From contig JAKUCV010007158.1 in NCBI GenBank assembly GCA_028386065.3, positions 124,001-188,000 of the forward strand: DNA of 64,000 bases, given 5' to 3'. The notes below the pieces were generated by a model, which made no database searches, had not been told where the DNA came from, and saw nothing but the letters and a program-made list of their open reading frames with translations. The DNA is from Turnera subulata. Its lineage: Eukaryota; Streptophyta; Magnoliopsida; Malpighiales; Passifloraceae. This document shows, in pieces, positions 1 through 11,867 of the stretch; positions within the stretch are counted from its first letter, which is position 1; every line of letters begins with the position of its first letter. The position numbers and the translations under genes were made by a program.

Positions 1-1750
1 TTCAGCAGTTCAATCGAACAACAAAGCACACAAAGTATTACAGGCAACATAACAAGGGTTATCCATCCTCACCTTAGCCGATAATCAATTATGGAATTGT
101 CCAGCAAATTCCAAGTCCGGTTCCTCAGCAAATTGCTCGTTATCAACCCCTATATCAACCAATTAATATGCACACATAAGATGTTATGCAAATGCCATGC
201 TAATACTGTGTACCGAAAATTAAATATAAACTCGGCTCGGTTACTCCCCCGGATTAATTTTCCATTATCATCATCATTTACCGTTTACTTCAAGTGCCCA
301 AAATACCATACTACACTTTTACCTATACCCGGATATTATTCCGGTATTTTATCGCCTTGATAATACCCTTTCCAAAATTATTCCATAAGTATGTACTTTC
401 CAAAATACTATTTCTTTAAATTATTATTTTCTTTCCATATGTTATGTACCATATAATATTTTTCCAAAATTAATTTTCCCCTTCATTATATTTTTTCCAG
501 ATTTCATTTTCTTTCTATTTCTTCTTTTTTTTTTAAATTGGACTGGGCCCAAGAGTTAGGCCTGGCCCAACGCAGAACCCAGGCCCAGGCATGTGGTCCA
601 CGCCCGGCCCAGTCCCGCGCCAGCCAAACCCAGCTGCACCCAGCCCAAGCCCAACTGAGGCAGCCCAATTCTGATCCCGACCCGTCACGCAGAAACGGGT
701 CGAGCTTGACCCATTCATGACCCATCCGGGTCTGCTCACCTGCAACGACGGGACGGCGCGAGGAGGCGGCACCGGGGCGAGGCGGATGGCGACACGGCGT
801 CGCGGTGACGCGGCAGCAGAGGCGGGGAGTGCGGGCGGCGTCGCTGCGGCCGGCGGTGTCGAGGTGGGGCGCAGGCGCGCGACACGCGAGGGAGGAAGAG
901 GAAGGAGGAGCAGGGGGTCGCGGTGGCCGGCGAGGAAAAGAGAAAGGAGAAGAGAGGGGAGGAGGAGAAAGGAAAGGAGGTGGAGAGGCGGTTGGGGGTG
1001 GTGGTCAGTGGCGGCGGTGGTTCACGGTGGTGGCGGTGCTCAAGGAAAAGAGAAGAAAAGAAATGAAAAGGAGAAGAAGGGAGGGTGAAACGGTGACGTG
1101 TGGGTGTTTGTGTGTGTTGTTTCTTTTTTTTTCTTTTTTTTTCTACTTTTGCAGATGGTTTTGTTTGAATTTTGCAGGTACTGGAAGGCTGAAGATGAAG
1201 AGGTGATGGTGGTGTACTTGGTGGCAGAAGAAAAATAGATTTATAGGCTGAAGAAAACAACTGGTTAATCACAGGTATAACAGGTTGTTCACAGGCTGAA
1301 TAGGAAAAAGGCGGCTGAATAATTGAACTTCAATTATGCAGTTACTATGCTGCATGTGAAGTGTGACCCGCCTGGACCAGAAAATATCCTTTATACCCAC
1401 TTATCTTATTTCTGGTCCGTTAACTCGAGGATGAACCCGACTTTTCTGAAGATTCCTGGACCCGAAAAATTCCAACTTTGGTCCGTAAAATCCGCAGAAA
1501 AATCCCGAACGTGGGACAAGGCTTGGTTTCGGAATCCAATACTCGATTTACCATAATTTAATCACCCAAGATTAAAACCAATGGTAAATTACTGTAATTT
1601 AACTTAAATAGTTGATCTCTTTTATATATATATATATAAAAAAAACCAACAAAATGGTAACAATATAAAGCAGGACTTGTCGCACAAGTCCTGCTTTATA
1701 TTCCTACCCATATAAACCAACAAAATGAAATTTTTACCTGGGCTGTTACA
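1..1750 (-). repeat. 3' LTR of the gypsy element (partial)
   Basis: It matches 6434-8085 with only scattered substitutions (for example CACCTTAGCC against CACCGTAGCC near 85) plus a roughly 100-bp insertion near 1610-1725 that the right copy lacks. It includes a GC-rich stretch at about 540-1080 that produces overlapping but meaningless open frames. The end TGTTACA is the complement of the TGTAACAGCCC start typical of plant gypsy LTRs. The low divergence implies a fairly recent insertion. Confidence 0.9.
1644..1727. repeat. Perfect 19-bp hairpin inside one LTR, flanked by 13-bp direct repeats
   Basis: Bases 1662-1680 and 1684-1702 are perfect inverted repeats (19-bp stem, 3-base loop CGC). 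Identical 13-mers AACCAACAAAATG lie on both sides at 1644-1656 and 1715-1727. The other LTR copy has no such block, so it arrived after the element integrated or was lost from the other copy. Confidence 0.8.
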
Positions 1751-1772
1751 GCCTACCCACCTTAAAAAGAAT
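1751..1772 (-). other. Polypurine tract of the gypsy element
   Basis: On the minus strand this reads as a run ending AAGGTGGGTAGGC directly against the LTR start TGTAACAGCCC. It is the expected position for plus-strand DNA priming between pol and the 3' LTR. Confidence 0.75.
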
Positions 1773-1786
1773 TTCGTCCCCGAAAT

Positions 1787-4700
1787 TCATTCCGAAGTTG
1801 TGAACAGGTGCGGATACTGAGAACGCATATGCTCCTCGACTTCCCACGTAGACTCGTTCGCAGAGTGCTTGCTCCACTTAACCTTTACCATCGGAATAAC
1901 TCTATTCCTCAACTGTCTGACCTCTCGGGCTAGAATTTGCTCTGGCAACTTTGTATATGTAAGATCCTCTGCGACCTCAACATCTGCTGTACTAACCACA
2001 TGGCTCGGATCTGATCTGTACCTCCTCAACATGGAAACGTGGAACACGTCATGAATCCGTGACAACTCCTCTGGTAGAGACAGTCTGTACGCCAAGGGTC
2101 CAACCCTTTCCACAATCTCATATGGTCCAATGTACCTGGGACTCAGCTTCCCTCTTTTCCCGTATCTGATAACACCTTTCCACGGTGCAACTCGGAGGAA
2201 AACTCGTTCTCCCACTTGGTACTCCATCTCCCGGCGATGCTTATCAGCATAACTCTTCTGTCGATCTTGTGCTGCTCTCATACTCTGCTTAACTACCTGA
2301 ATCTTGTCAACAGTCTGCTTAACCAAATCTGGTCCCACAATCAAACGAAGTCCTTCTTCATCCCAACATACTGGACTTCGGCATTTCCTTCCGTAAAGAG
2401 CCTCAAACGGTGGCATGCCGATTCTGGAATGATAACTGTTGTTGTAGGCAAACTCCGCTAAAGGCAGATACTGATCCCAACTCCCACTGAAGTTAAGAGC
2501 ACAAGCCCTTAGCATATCTTCCAATGTCTGAATATTCCTCTCTGACTGTCCGTCAGTCTGAGGATGAAACGCAGTACTAAAACTCAGCTTCGTCCCCAAA
2601 GCTGCTTGCAGACTCTTCCAGAACCGTGATGTGAATCTCGGATCTCTGTCTGAGACTATGGACTTAGGAATCCGATGTAGCCTCACAATCTCTGCAACAT
2701 ACTGCTTCGCCAACTTATCCAAGGTGTCTGTTTGTCGAATGGGAAGAAAATGGGCTGATTTTGTAAGTCGGTCAACGATAACCCAGATGGCATCATGCTG
2801 TCTCCGGGTCAACGGTAATCCAACCACAAAATCCATAGTGATCATCTCCCATTTCCATTCTGGCACTGACAAAGATCTCATCTTCCCAGCTGGAGCCTGA
2901 TGCTCAGCTTTCACTTGCTGGCATGTGATACACTTAGCAACATACTCAGCTACATCCTTCTTCATGCGCGGCCACCAAAAATGACTCCTCAAATCCTGAT
3001 ACATCTTGGTGCTCCCGGGATGCATAGCATACGGTGTCATATGTCCTTCTTCTAGAATCTGACTACGCAGGTCACCAACACTGGGTACACATAGACGCTT
3101 TCCTAGCATCAGTGCACTATCCTCTGCTATGTGAAACTTATCTTCCTTTCCACTGCGGACTGCTTCCTTTAGCTTGATCAGGTCGGGATCTCCATCTTGT
3201 AACTCCACAATCCAGCCTCTCAGGTTAGACTTGACTTCAATATGTGTCAACAAAGCTCCTGTCTCATCAACTGTCAAATCAACTCCCATCTTCCCTAACT
3301 CGATAAGAGAGGATATCGAGTAGGTCGTGGAAGCATCTTCTGGTTGTCTCCGGCTCAAGGCGTCAGCTACAACGTTAGCTTTTCCAGGGTGATACTCAAT
3401 AGTACAATCATAATCATTCAGCAACTCAACCCAACGTCTCTGTCACAAGTTGAGCTCCTTCTGAGTCATGATGTACTTGAGACTCTTATGATCTGTGAAA
3501 ATTCGGCATCTCTCTCCAAACAGATAATGTCGCCAAATCTTCAAAGCAAGAATCACTGCGGCCATCTCTAGGTCATGTGTCTGATATTTCTTCTCGTGTG
3601 GCCTCAACTGTCTCGAAGCATAGACAATCACTCGGCCTTCTTGCATCAGGACTGCTCTCAAACCAAGACCTGAAGCATCGCAAAATAACACGTACTCCAC
3701 TCCTGGCTTAGGTACTGTCAATACTGGCGCTGATGTCAACTTCTTCTTCAGTTCATCAAAACTCTTCTGGCAGGCATCACTCCAATCAAATGCTTGGTCT
3801 TTCTTCAACAGCTTGGTCATAGGACTAGCTATCAAAGAAAAACCCTCGATGAGTCTCCGGTAATATCCTGCAAGGCCAAGAAAACTCCTGACTTCTAGTA
3901 CCGTCTTGGGCGGCTCCCACTCTAGAACAGCTTTTACTTTAGCAGGGTCAACCTTAATTCGATCCCCGCCAACCACATGTCCAAGGAAAGAAACTTCTCC
4001 AAGCCAAAATTCACACTTGCTGAATTTGGCATACAACTGCTTCTCCCGTAACCTCTGAAGCACTATCCATAGATGCTCCTCATGTTCCTCCTTGCTCTTA
4101 GAGTAAATGAGGATGTCGTCGATGAAGACCACAACAAACTTATCCAAAAACTCGTTCAAGACCAAGTGCATCAAACACATGAACACAGCTGGTGCATTGG
4201 TCGATCCAAACGGTACCACTGTGAACTCGAAATGACCATACTGTGTGCGGAAGGCAATCTTTGGTATGTCCTTCTCTGCAATCTTGATCAGGTGATACCC
4301 AGACTGAAGGTCAATCTTAGAAAATACAGTGGCTCCTTGCAACTGATCAAACAAATCATCAATCCTAGGCAATGGGTACTTGTTCTTAATTGTCACCTTG
4401 TTCAGCTGACGGTAGTCTACACACATCCGCAAGCTACCATCCTTCTTCTTGACAAACAGAACTGGTGCACCCCATGGTGAGGTACTGGGTCTGATAAAAC
4501 CCTTCTCTAACAGCTCATCCAACTGCTTCTTCAGCTCCTGGAGCTCTGTTGGTGCCATCCTGTATGGAGCCATCGATATGGGTGTGACTCCTAGCATCAG
4601 ATCAATGGTATACTCAACCTCTCTGTCGGGTGGCAAACCTGGCAAATCATCTGGGAAAACATCAAGAAACTCCTTCAACACTGATATATCTTCTGGGGTA

Positions 4701-5230
4701 GGATCCCGTACATCTTCACTCATGATGTGGTTTAGCAAAACTTCTGAACCATGCGGCTTCACTCCAGAATCCTGCATAGCGGATATGCTACATGCAGCAG
4801 CAGCTCTCCTAATACCGGTTACCAAAACTTCTCGTCCGTTATCGGAAGTCAGTAACACCTTCTTGGTCCGACAGTTCACCAGGGCATTATACCTCGACAA
4901 CCAATCCATCCCTAGGATTATGTCGAATCCCCCCATGTTCATCACAACCAAACGAGCTAAGAAAACCTCATCATCATAAGAAAGGAGAACATCCTTGCAC
5001 ACTTGTGTTAACCTCGCCACTATGCCCGCGGGTAATCTAAACCTCAACGGACATGCTAAACTCTCTTCCTTACAACTATGTTGTATGGCAAAACTCTGAG
5101 CGATAAAAGAATGTGTGGCACCAGGATCTATCAAAGTGTATGCAGTATAACCAAAAACTGTAAAAGTACCTGCGATGACATCGATATCTAGGTGACTTCC
5201 AGCATGCTGATTCCCTCCAACCGGATCCAT
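1787..5230 (-). pseudogene. pol: gypsy pol: protease, reverse transcriptase, RNase H, integrase (one in-frame stop)
   Basis: This is a single reading frame of about 1,147 codons interrupted only by TGA at 3443-3445. It lies where related proteins read QKELNLRQRRW, so a CGA to TGA change is likely. Domains in order are: an aspartic protease whose active site reads [10 protein letters not shown] (normally D-S/T-G, so Pro replaces the usual residue); reverse transcriptase with [13 protein letters not shown]; RNase H with FCDASGLG and a later [10 protein letters not shown]; an HHCC integrase zinc domain (HPGSTKMYQ to CITCQQVK); the integrase core with FHPQTDGQSER; and a C-terminal segment ending in EEHMRSQYPHLF. 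The order RT-RNase H-integrase is diagnostic of Ty3/gypsy, and the C-terminus suggests the Tekay/Del group. No gag precedes it. The changed protease site and the stop both argue that it is dead. Confidence 0.9.
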
Positions 5231-5329
5231 TCGTCTTACCCTATATGAGAATGTATATGCATGATATTATACTAACTCATGACATACTATGCACAAATGA
5301 TCACAGCAACACCCAAGGACCTACTCCCC

Positions 5330-5341
5330 GCTCCGCTACCA
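5330..5341 (-). other. Primer-binding site of the gypsy element
   Basis: GCTCCGCTACCA on the + strand lies 3 bases left of the 5' LTR start. In sense it reads TGGTAGCGGAGC, which agrees at 10 of 12 positions with the common initiator tRNA-Met type site TGGTATCAGAGC. Two other, unrelated elements in this window carry exactly the same 12-mer (25547-25558 and 34668-34679). I do not assign the tRNA. Confidence 0.7.
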
Positions 5342-5344
5342 AAC

Positions 5345-8085
5345 TGAAGCGCCCCGACCCGTATTTACCGTAACACAGTAAACATGTGCTGAAACTATTC
5401 ATATTGATAGAACAGACAGTACATCGTGCAATATTATACATCAGCAAACTACTAAATACAACTGTCACCCATACTCGGGGACCATTATTCAATCCAAACA
5501 CAGTGCTCAACAGCAGCAGCAGATAGTATCAGTAATATAAGCATCACAGGAAAACCACAACACAGCATCATATATCACACAGCAGCGGAATTGTAATACA
5601 GCATCATATGCAATAGAACAGCAGCGGAAGGCTTTATGCACATGCAGCGGAGATATGGATCCGGAGTCAGGTGGAGAAGAAAGCAGCAGCCATCGAACGT
5701 CGTACCTGAACTACGAAACAACTTAACCTACAGGATGAAACCCCGCAGGCGAGGGGTGAGTCCGAAGTGCTCACCGACGAAGGATAAACAGTGATATGCA
5801 AGCAACCGTAATACTTAAAACAATCACAGACAAGCAATAACATATCTCAACAAACTGAGCCAAGACCAAAAGAATGTTTATTATTATTACCAATTTTATC
5901 TTCCGGGCCCCCGTCACTGGACAAGCTAGGGTCGTACCTGGTAATCAATTAATTCCGGATGCTAGGTCAAGAACCAATCCACATCTCAAAACCCGGATAT
6001 TTGGTATATCCAAACCACTCGGTATTCGGTATACCCCAACCTCAGGCAACATGCCAACCGGATATTCGGTATATCCGAACCACTGGGTATTTGGTATACC
6101 CTAACCACAGGCAATAAGCCAAACGGATATTCGGTATATCCGAACCACTGGGTATTTGGTATACCCTAACCACAGGCAACAAGCCAAACAAACCAAGTAA
6201 CCGACCATAGCATCCCAAAATTAATTTTCAAACCATCGGGTCGTACCACTACTTTCCACATGACAATTATATCATCATCTCAAATCAATTCCAATTTCAT
6301 ATTCCAATTTCTTTTTCTCAATTTCCACAGTCAATAGTTCAACATCAATCTCAGCGTATTATCCACATAATCAATATCACAGCCCAATGGCAACAATAAT
6401 ATCCACAGCAGATAAGCAGTCAACAATCAGCAATTCAGCAGTTCAATCGAACAACAAAGCACACAAAGTATTACAGGCAACATAACAAGGGTTATCCATC
6501 CTCACCGTAGCCGATAATCAATTATGGAATTGTCCAGCAAATTCCAAGTCCGGTTCCTCAGCAAATTGCTCGTTATCAACCCCTATATCAACCAATTAAT
6601 ATGCACACATAAGATGTTATGCAATTGCCATGCTAACACTGTGTACCGAAAATTAAATATAAACTCGGCTCGGTTACTCCCCCGGATTAATTTTCCATTA
6701 TCATCATCATTTACCATTTACTTCAAGTGCCCAAAATACCATACTACACTTTTACCTATAGCCGGATATTATTCCGTATTTTATCGCCTTGATAATACCC
6801 TTTCAAAAATTATTCCATAAGTATGTACTTTCCAAAATACTATTTCTTTAAATTATTATTTTCTTCCCATATGTTATGTACCATATGATATTTTTCCAAA
6901 ATTAATTTTCCTCTTCATTATATTTTTTCCAGATTTCATTTTCTTTCTATTTCTTCTTTTTTTTAAATTGGACTGGGCCCAAGGGTTAGGCCTGGCCCAA
7001 CGCAGAACCCAGGCCCAGGCATGTGGTCCACGCCCGGCCCAGTCCCGCGCCAGCCCAACCCAGCTGCACCCAGCCCAAGCCCAACTGAGGCAGCCCAATT
7101 CTGATCCCGACCCGTCACGCGGAAATGGGTCGAGCTTGACCCATTCATGACCCATCCGGTCTGCTCACCTGCAACGACGGGACGGCGCGAGGAGGCGGCA
7201 CCGGGGCGAGGCGGATGGCGACACGGCGTCGCGGTGACGCGGCAGCAGAGGCGGGGAGTGCGGGCGGCGTCGCTGCGGCCGGCGGTGTCGAGGTGGGGTG
7301 CAGGCGCGCGACACGCGAGGGAGGAAGAGGAAGGAGGAGCAGGGGGTCACGGTGGCCGGCGAGGAAAAGAGAAAGGAGAAGAGAGGGGAGGAGGAGAAAG
7401 GAAAGTAGCTGGAGAGGCAGTTGTGGGTGGTGGTCAGTGGCGGCGGTGGTTCACGGTGGTGGCAGTGCTCAAGGAAAAGAGAAGAAAAGAAATGAAAAGG
7501 AGAAGAAGGGAGGGTGAAACGGTGACGTGTGGGTGTTTGTGTGTGTTGTTTCTTTTCTTTTTTTCTTTCTTTTTTTTTTCTACTTTTGCAGATGGTTTTG
7601 TTTGAATTTTGCAGGTACTGGAAGGCTGAAGATGAAGAGGTGATGGTGGTGTACTTGGTGGCAGAAGAAAAATAGATTTATAGGCTGAAGAAAATAACTG
7701 GTTAATCATAGGTATAACAGGTTGTTCACAGGCTGAATAGGAAAAAGGCGGCTGAATAATTGAACTTCAATTATGCAGTTACTATGCTGCATGTGAAGTG
7801 TGACCCGCCTGGACCAGAAAATATCCTTTATACCCACTTATCTTATTTCTGGTCCGTTAACTCGAGGATGAACCCGACTTTTCTGAAGATTCCTGGACCC
7901 GAAAAATTCCAACTTTGGTCCGTAAAATCCGCAGAAAAATCCCGAACGTGGGACAAGGCTTGGTTTCGGAATCCAATACTCGATTTACCATAATTTAATT
8001 ACCCAAGATTAAAACCAATGATAAATTACTGTAATTTAACTTAAACAGTCCCGGTAAAAATGAAATTTTTACCTGGGCTGTTACA
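5345..8085 (-). repeat. 5' LTR of the gypsy element, 2,741 bp
   Basis: This is the complete LTR, from TGAAGCGCCCC to GGCTGTTACA in + orientation. It contains a tandem repeat at 5995-6189, an AT-rich block around 6780-6960, the GC-rich and purine-rich block around 6970-7530, and a pyrimidine tract near 7550-7580. The base after it starts AATATATAT, which belongs to the neighbouring LTR. Confidence 0.9.
5995..6189. repeat. 65-bp tandem repeat, three copies, inside the LTR
   Basis: GGATAT recurs at 5995, 6060 and 6125. Each unit contains GGTATATCC followed by GGTATACC-like inverted motifs. The second and third units are nearly identical and the first is more diverged. Confidence 0.85.
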
Positions 8086-9567
8086 AATATATATATTCTT
8101 GATAAATAATAATATTTGGTAATTATATTATGGTAAATATTTTTATTTTAAAAATAATATTTTGGAAAATATATATATACATATGATATAATTTCCAGAA
8201 AAATTATGGTAATTATTATTTTGGAAAAAGTATATTATTTTATGAAGATGTTTTGATTTTATAGTTTTGGAAATATATTTTTGTAACCTTATATGCATAC
8301 GATATATTTTCGGAAAAAATGATAATAAAAGATATGTAACCGGGATGGGTTATTTCGTAGTTTTGGCATCATAGCATACCGATTATGTGCATTTATGTAT
8401 ATATATTGTTTTGTTGTATAGGTTCGGATATCGGGCAGTTTCCCGAGGAGCCGACTTCGGACCGGACATTGTCTCCGGAGTTGAGTAATCGGCCAAGGTG
8501 AGGATGGATTTTCTTCAATATGTGCCTGTATTACTCGGTTATTATGTTTTGTTGATTATTGCATTATTGGATGTTGCATTTGCTGTGGTATGTTTCGGGA
8601 TGTTTATCCCACTGTCTTGATTGTGGTCGGGATGTTTATCCCATGTTGGTTTTTGGATGTTTATCCTTGCGTATTTTTGGTTTAAGTATAATGGAATTAA
8701 TAATAAATTGTGATAAGGATGTCGATCCTTGATTTTGGATAGGGATGTCTATCCCGGTATTTGGCTAGGGATGTTGATCCCTGAGATTTGGTTAGATGAT
8801 AATATAATTGTCACGTGATAAGTAGTGGTACGACTCGATGGTTTAAGACTGTTTTGTGGTGGCCGTGACCTGGGTTAGTTGTGATAAGCATGTCTATGCT
8901 TGGGATGTCTATCCCGTGATTATTTTTGGAATGTCTATCCCTGGGTTCGTATTTTTGGGATGTCGATCCCTGGGTTCTCTGGATTTGGTCTGGCACCCGG
9001 AATATGTTGATAACCAGGGCTTACCCCTAGCTGATCCGTGACGGGGCCCGGAAAGATAAAATTGGAAAATTTGATTTTTGATTTAGTGATTGTTGGTCTT
9101 GGACCGGTTTTCGGTCGAGTCTTTCGGCTTGGTGTATTTTGACGGTTTTTCCTTGTTTTCGACTTGAGTAATTAATAGTGTTGCATATTGATTGTCTATC
9201 CTTCGTCGGTGAGCACTTCGGACTCACCCCTCACCTGCGGGCTTTCATCCCGTAGGATGAGTTATTTGTGGTACAGGATTGGTGCGTTCCAGACAGGCTG
9301 CGGTGTTATCCCTTGGACAGGACTCGGATCCATAGATTGCATCAGTGTCGCATACAGTGTCTTTGTGAGTTATTAAGTCTTCCGCTGTGCATTATTTTAA
9401 CTATTGTTGGGCCATTGGGCCGGATATGATGTTATCATTGTTTTTATTTTGGGCTGTTGAGCCCGAATTTCTGTTGTATACACTGTATGCTAGGCTTGTT
9501 TTGGTTGGGTCGTCACAGTTCCGGCACGTGTTTACTGTGTACGGTAAATACGGGTCGGGGCGTTTCA
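8086..9567 (+). repeat. Plus-oriented gypsy-type LTR, 5' part displaced by the element on its left
   Basis: The right end, with GGTAAATACGGGTCGGGGCG and then TTTCA, is the reverse complement of the neighbouring element's LTR start. An AAGGTGAGGATGGAT motif near 8495 and the GCTTTCATCCCGTAGGATGA block near 9241 also match that LTR on the other strand. It is therefore a related but diverged LTR in the opposite orientation. No primer site follows 9567, so it is a 3' or solo LTR. The repeated 'GGGATGT(T/C)GATCCC' phrases at about 8600-8970 are short imperfect internal repeats. No coding potential is seen. Confidence 0.7.
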
Positions 9568-10585
9568 ACAATCAATTAACTTAATTTAATTAATCTATAC
9601 TTTTTATTTTATGCTTTGATTATTTAATTATGGTTTTATTTAAATTATGCTTTATTTATTTAGTTTATGCTTTTGTTAATTTTATGCTTTTATTTAATTT
9701 TCCGATTAGGCTATTAAAAAGGCCCAAATCATTTAATTTTCGGTTTTAATTTTATTTACGTTTTACTTGGGCTCGTAAAAGGCCCATTGAATTTAATTTC
9801 CGGTTTTGTTTATTTCAAATGGGCTAATTATAATTGAAGGCCCATAATATCTAATTTAATATAGTCTTTTATTAATCTGAAGCTGATTTATTATTTTCTC
9901 TGATGGGCTAAACGTATCTGAAGGTCCACCGGGCTTAATTTCGAAATCGTTTAAATTATGTTAATATTATAATTACGTATCTAATATGTTTAATTCTCAT
10001 TCTTCTGGGCTAAAATAATAATAGGCCCATACTTTATTTTATCAATTTCATTCTTAAATATATTGCTATTAATAACTCCATTGGCTAAATAATATTAGAT
10101 CTTAATTTTATATTTTCGGCTATATATATGTGAGTTTATTTTTATTTTGTTCTTTTGGGCTAAATTAATATTAATTCCATACCTAATATTTTTACTGATT
10201 TTATTCTTATATATAACCTATACAAAAATTATTTTAAGGCTAAACTATGTTTTATTAATTTACTAGAAATATTTTATTAATGATAATTATTTTGAAATAT
10301 TAATTCATTAACGATTATATTGATTTCATCCAACTTCTTAGTAAATTTTGAATTGTTATATTATTAAATAACCGTTATATTTTATCGAGCTATGGTATTA
10401 TTATTATTCTCTATACTCTATTTACAATTAAAGGTTACAAACATATTTGTTATTTATATATCATGTTGAAATTATTTTATACTATATACCAGCTATGTTA
10501 ATCTCTTTACCGATGGAGGTATTTCCTATTTAACGGTTTTATTACCAATATTTTATAATCATATTTCTTACTAAGCGTATATATA

Positions 10586-10669
<84 letters not shown>

Positions 10670-11867
10670 TTATCAGGGATAAGCACTTATGAAATATTAT
10701 TTACTTCATAATATTTAATGGACCACGAGTATGGGTCATGATTGGTATTTTTACCAAACATAATTTATACAACGTATTTGCGTATGTATGCGACTTCTTA
10801 CCATAAGCGACCTAAGGGCCGGGATATCGGCTTGGATGCTCGGCTTTGGTTTTTGATATAAAGTATGTTTCGATATATTGGCCAGATATATTTAATTGAG
10901 TAAGTTGACGTTATAATAAAGATAATTGTGGAGATAATGAAATGAACAGAAAAGCCGTCTAAAAACCGTTAAACCGACATCATGCATAATCATTCTGTTT
11001 GGGCATTATAAGTGATTATTGTGTTCCAATATATACATACAGGGTAACGAGGCTTAACCAGATGTCGGCTTCCGAGGAGTATCAGGTGAGGTTGCATATA
11101 CGTCATTCCATCCGTGATAGCCGGGATGGTTGGTCTTGGAACTACATAGGTTCCATTGCATCTTATGGTTTATTGTTTTTGACATCTTTGTGATATTCGG
11201 AGATATTTGTTGTGAATAATTGTACGTTGTTGAGATTGCTTTGATGGGCTGTGATATGATATGTTTATATGCATGTTGTCTCATGATCATACCCTGGGAG
11301 GTTGTCAGACCTCAGTTTAGTCGGTTGACCGTGGTCGGCATAGGTTGCCGTTTTGCGGGTGTTGTTTGTTGTCATTGATCGTGAGTAGTCTATTGTTGTT
11401 GGCATCGATTGCCAGTTGTCCTTTGTTTGTTGTCGGCTTCTTTTGATAATTATCAGATGAGTATCACTTGTCGTTTTTTATCGGCTATTGAGATATGTTG
11501 GTTGTCGGCTGTCGTCGACGATTAGATGATTGTTATTTTTAAGGGTATGTCGATACCCAGAGATCGAGATTAATGAGAATTGTTGTTGTTGTGGTTATGA
11601 GTTTGATGTGGTGACTGCTGATGCCGTGTTGTGTTGTGATTCTACCCGAGGACCGGTTTGTGATGTTGATTGGGTATGGTCCGTGCAGGTTGCCGGCTAC
11701 CCGGTGAGCGAGGCTCACGTGATTGTGAGATTATTTGGTTTTGGTACCGGGTTAGATGATCAGCAAGCACAGTAACGGTATGTTATCACACGATGAGGAA
11801 CCTCTATTGAGTATAGACTGTCAGGACTAGAGTATGTGTTGTATAGTCTGTTGAGACTGGGTCGGTT
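9568..11867. other. Noncoding, AT-rich retroelement-like DNA
   Basis: There is no credible gene. The left half is A+T rich with recurring GGGCTAA/AAGGCCCA words and a long TTA microsatellite. The right half, from about 11040, carries a CCGAGGAGTATCAGGTGAGG phrase like those in the flanking gypsy LTRs, so it is probably another diverged LTR or a noncoding internal region. The boundaries are not resolved. Confidence 0.5.
10587..10672. repeat. (TTA)n microsatellite
   Basis: An uninterrupted run of TTA units of about 85 bp, the longest simple repeat in the window. Confidence 0.95.

Larger units (their letters stand above)
1..8085 (-). mobile_element. Ty3/gypsy LTR retrotransposon, gag-less, left LTR cut by the window edge
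   Basis: Two near-identical LTR copies flank a pol region read on the minus strand. In + orientation the right LTR runs from TGAAGCGCCCC (5345) to GGCTGTTACA (8085). The left LTR ends with the same GGCTGTTACA at 1750, and window base 1 corresponds to base 6434 of the right copy, so about 1.1 kb of the left LTR lies outside. In the sense (minus) orientation the order is 5' LTR, primer site at 5330-5341, pol at 5230-1787, polypurine tract at 1751-1772, 3' LTR. Only about 100 bp separates the primer site from the protease region, so gag is missing. DNA right of 8085 belongs to another, plus-oriented LTR, so this element probably inserted into that LTR. The target duplication cannot be tested because the left end is outside. 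Confidence 0.9.

Noticed and set aside
717..1088. Arg/Gly-rich open frames in the left LTR and the matching ones at 7147-7605
   Set aside because: Overlapping frames on both strands occur in a GC- and purine-rich LTR segment and have no conserved domain.
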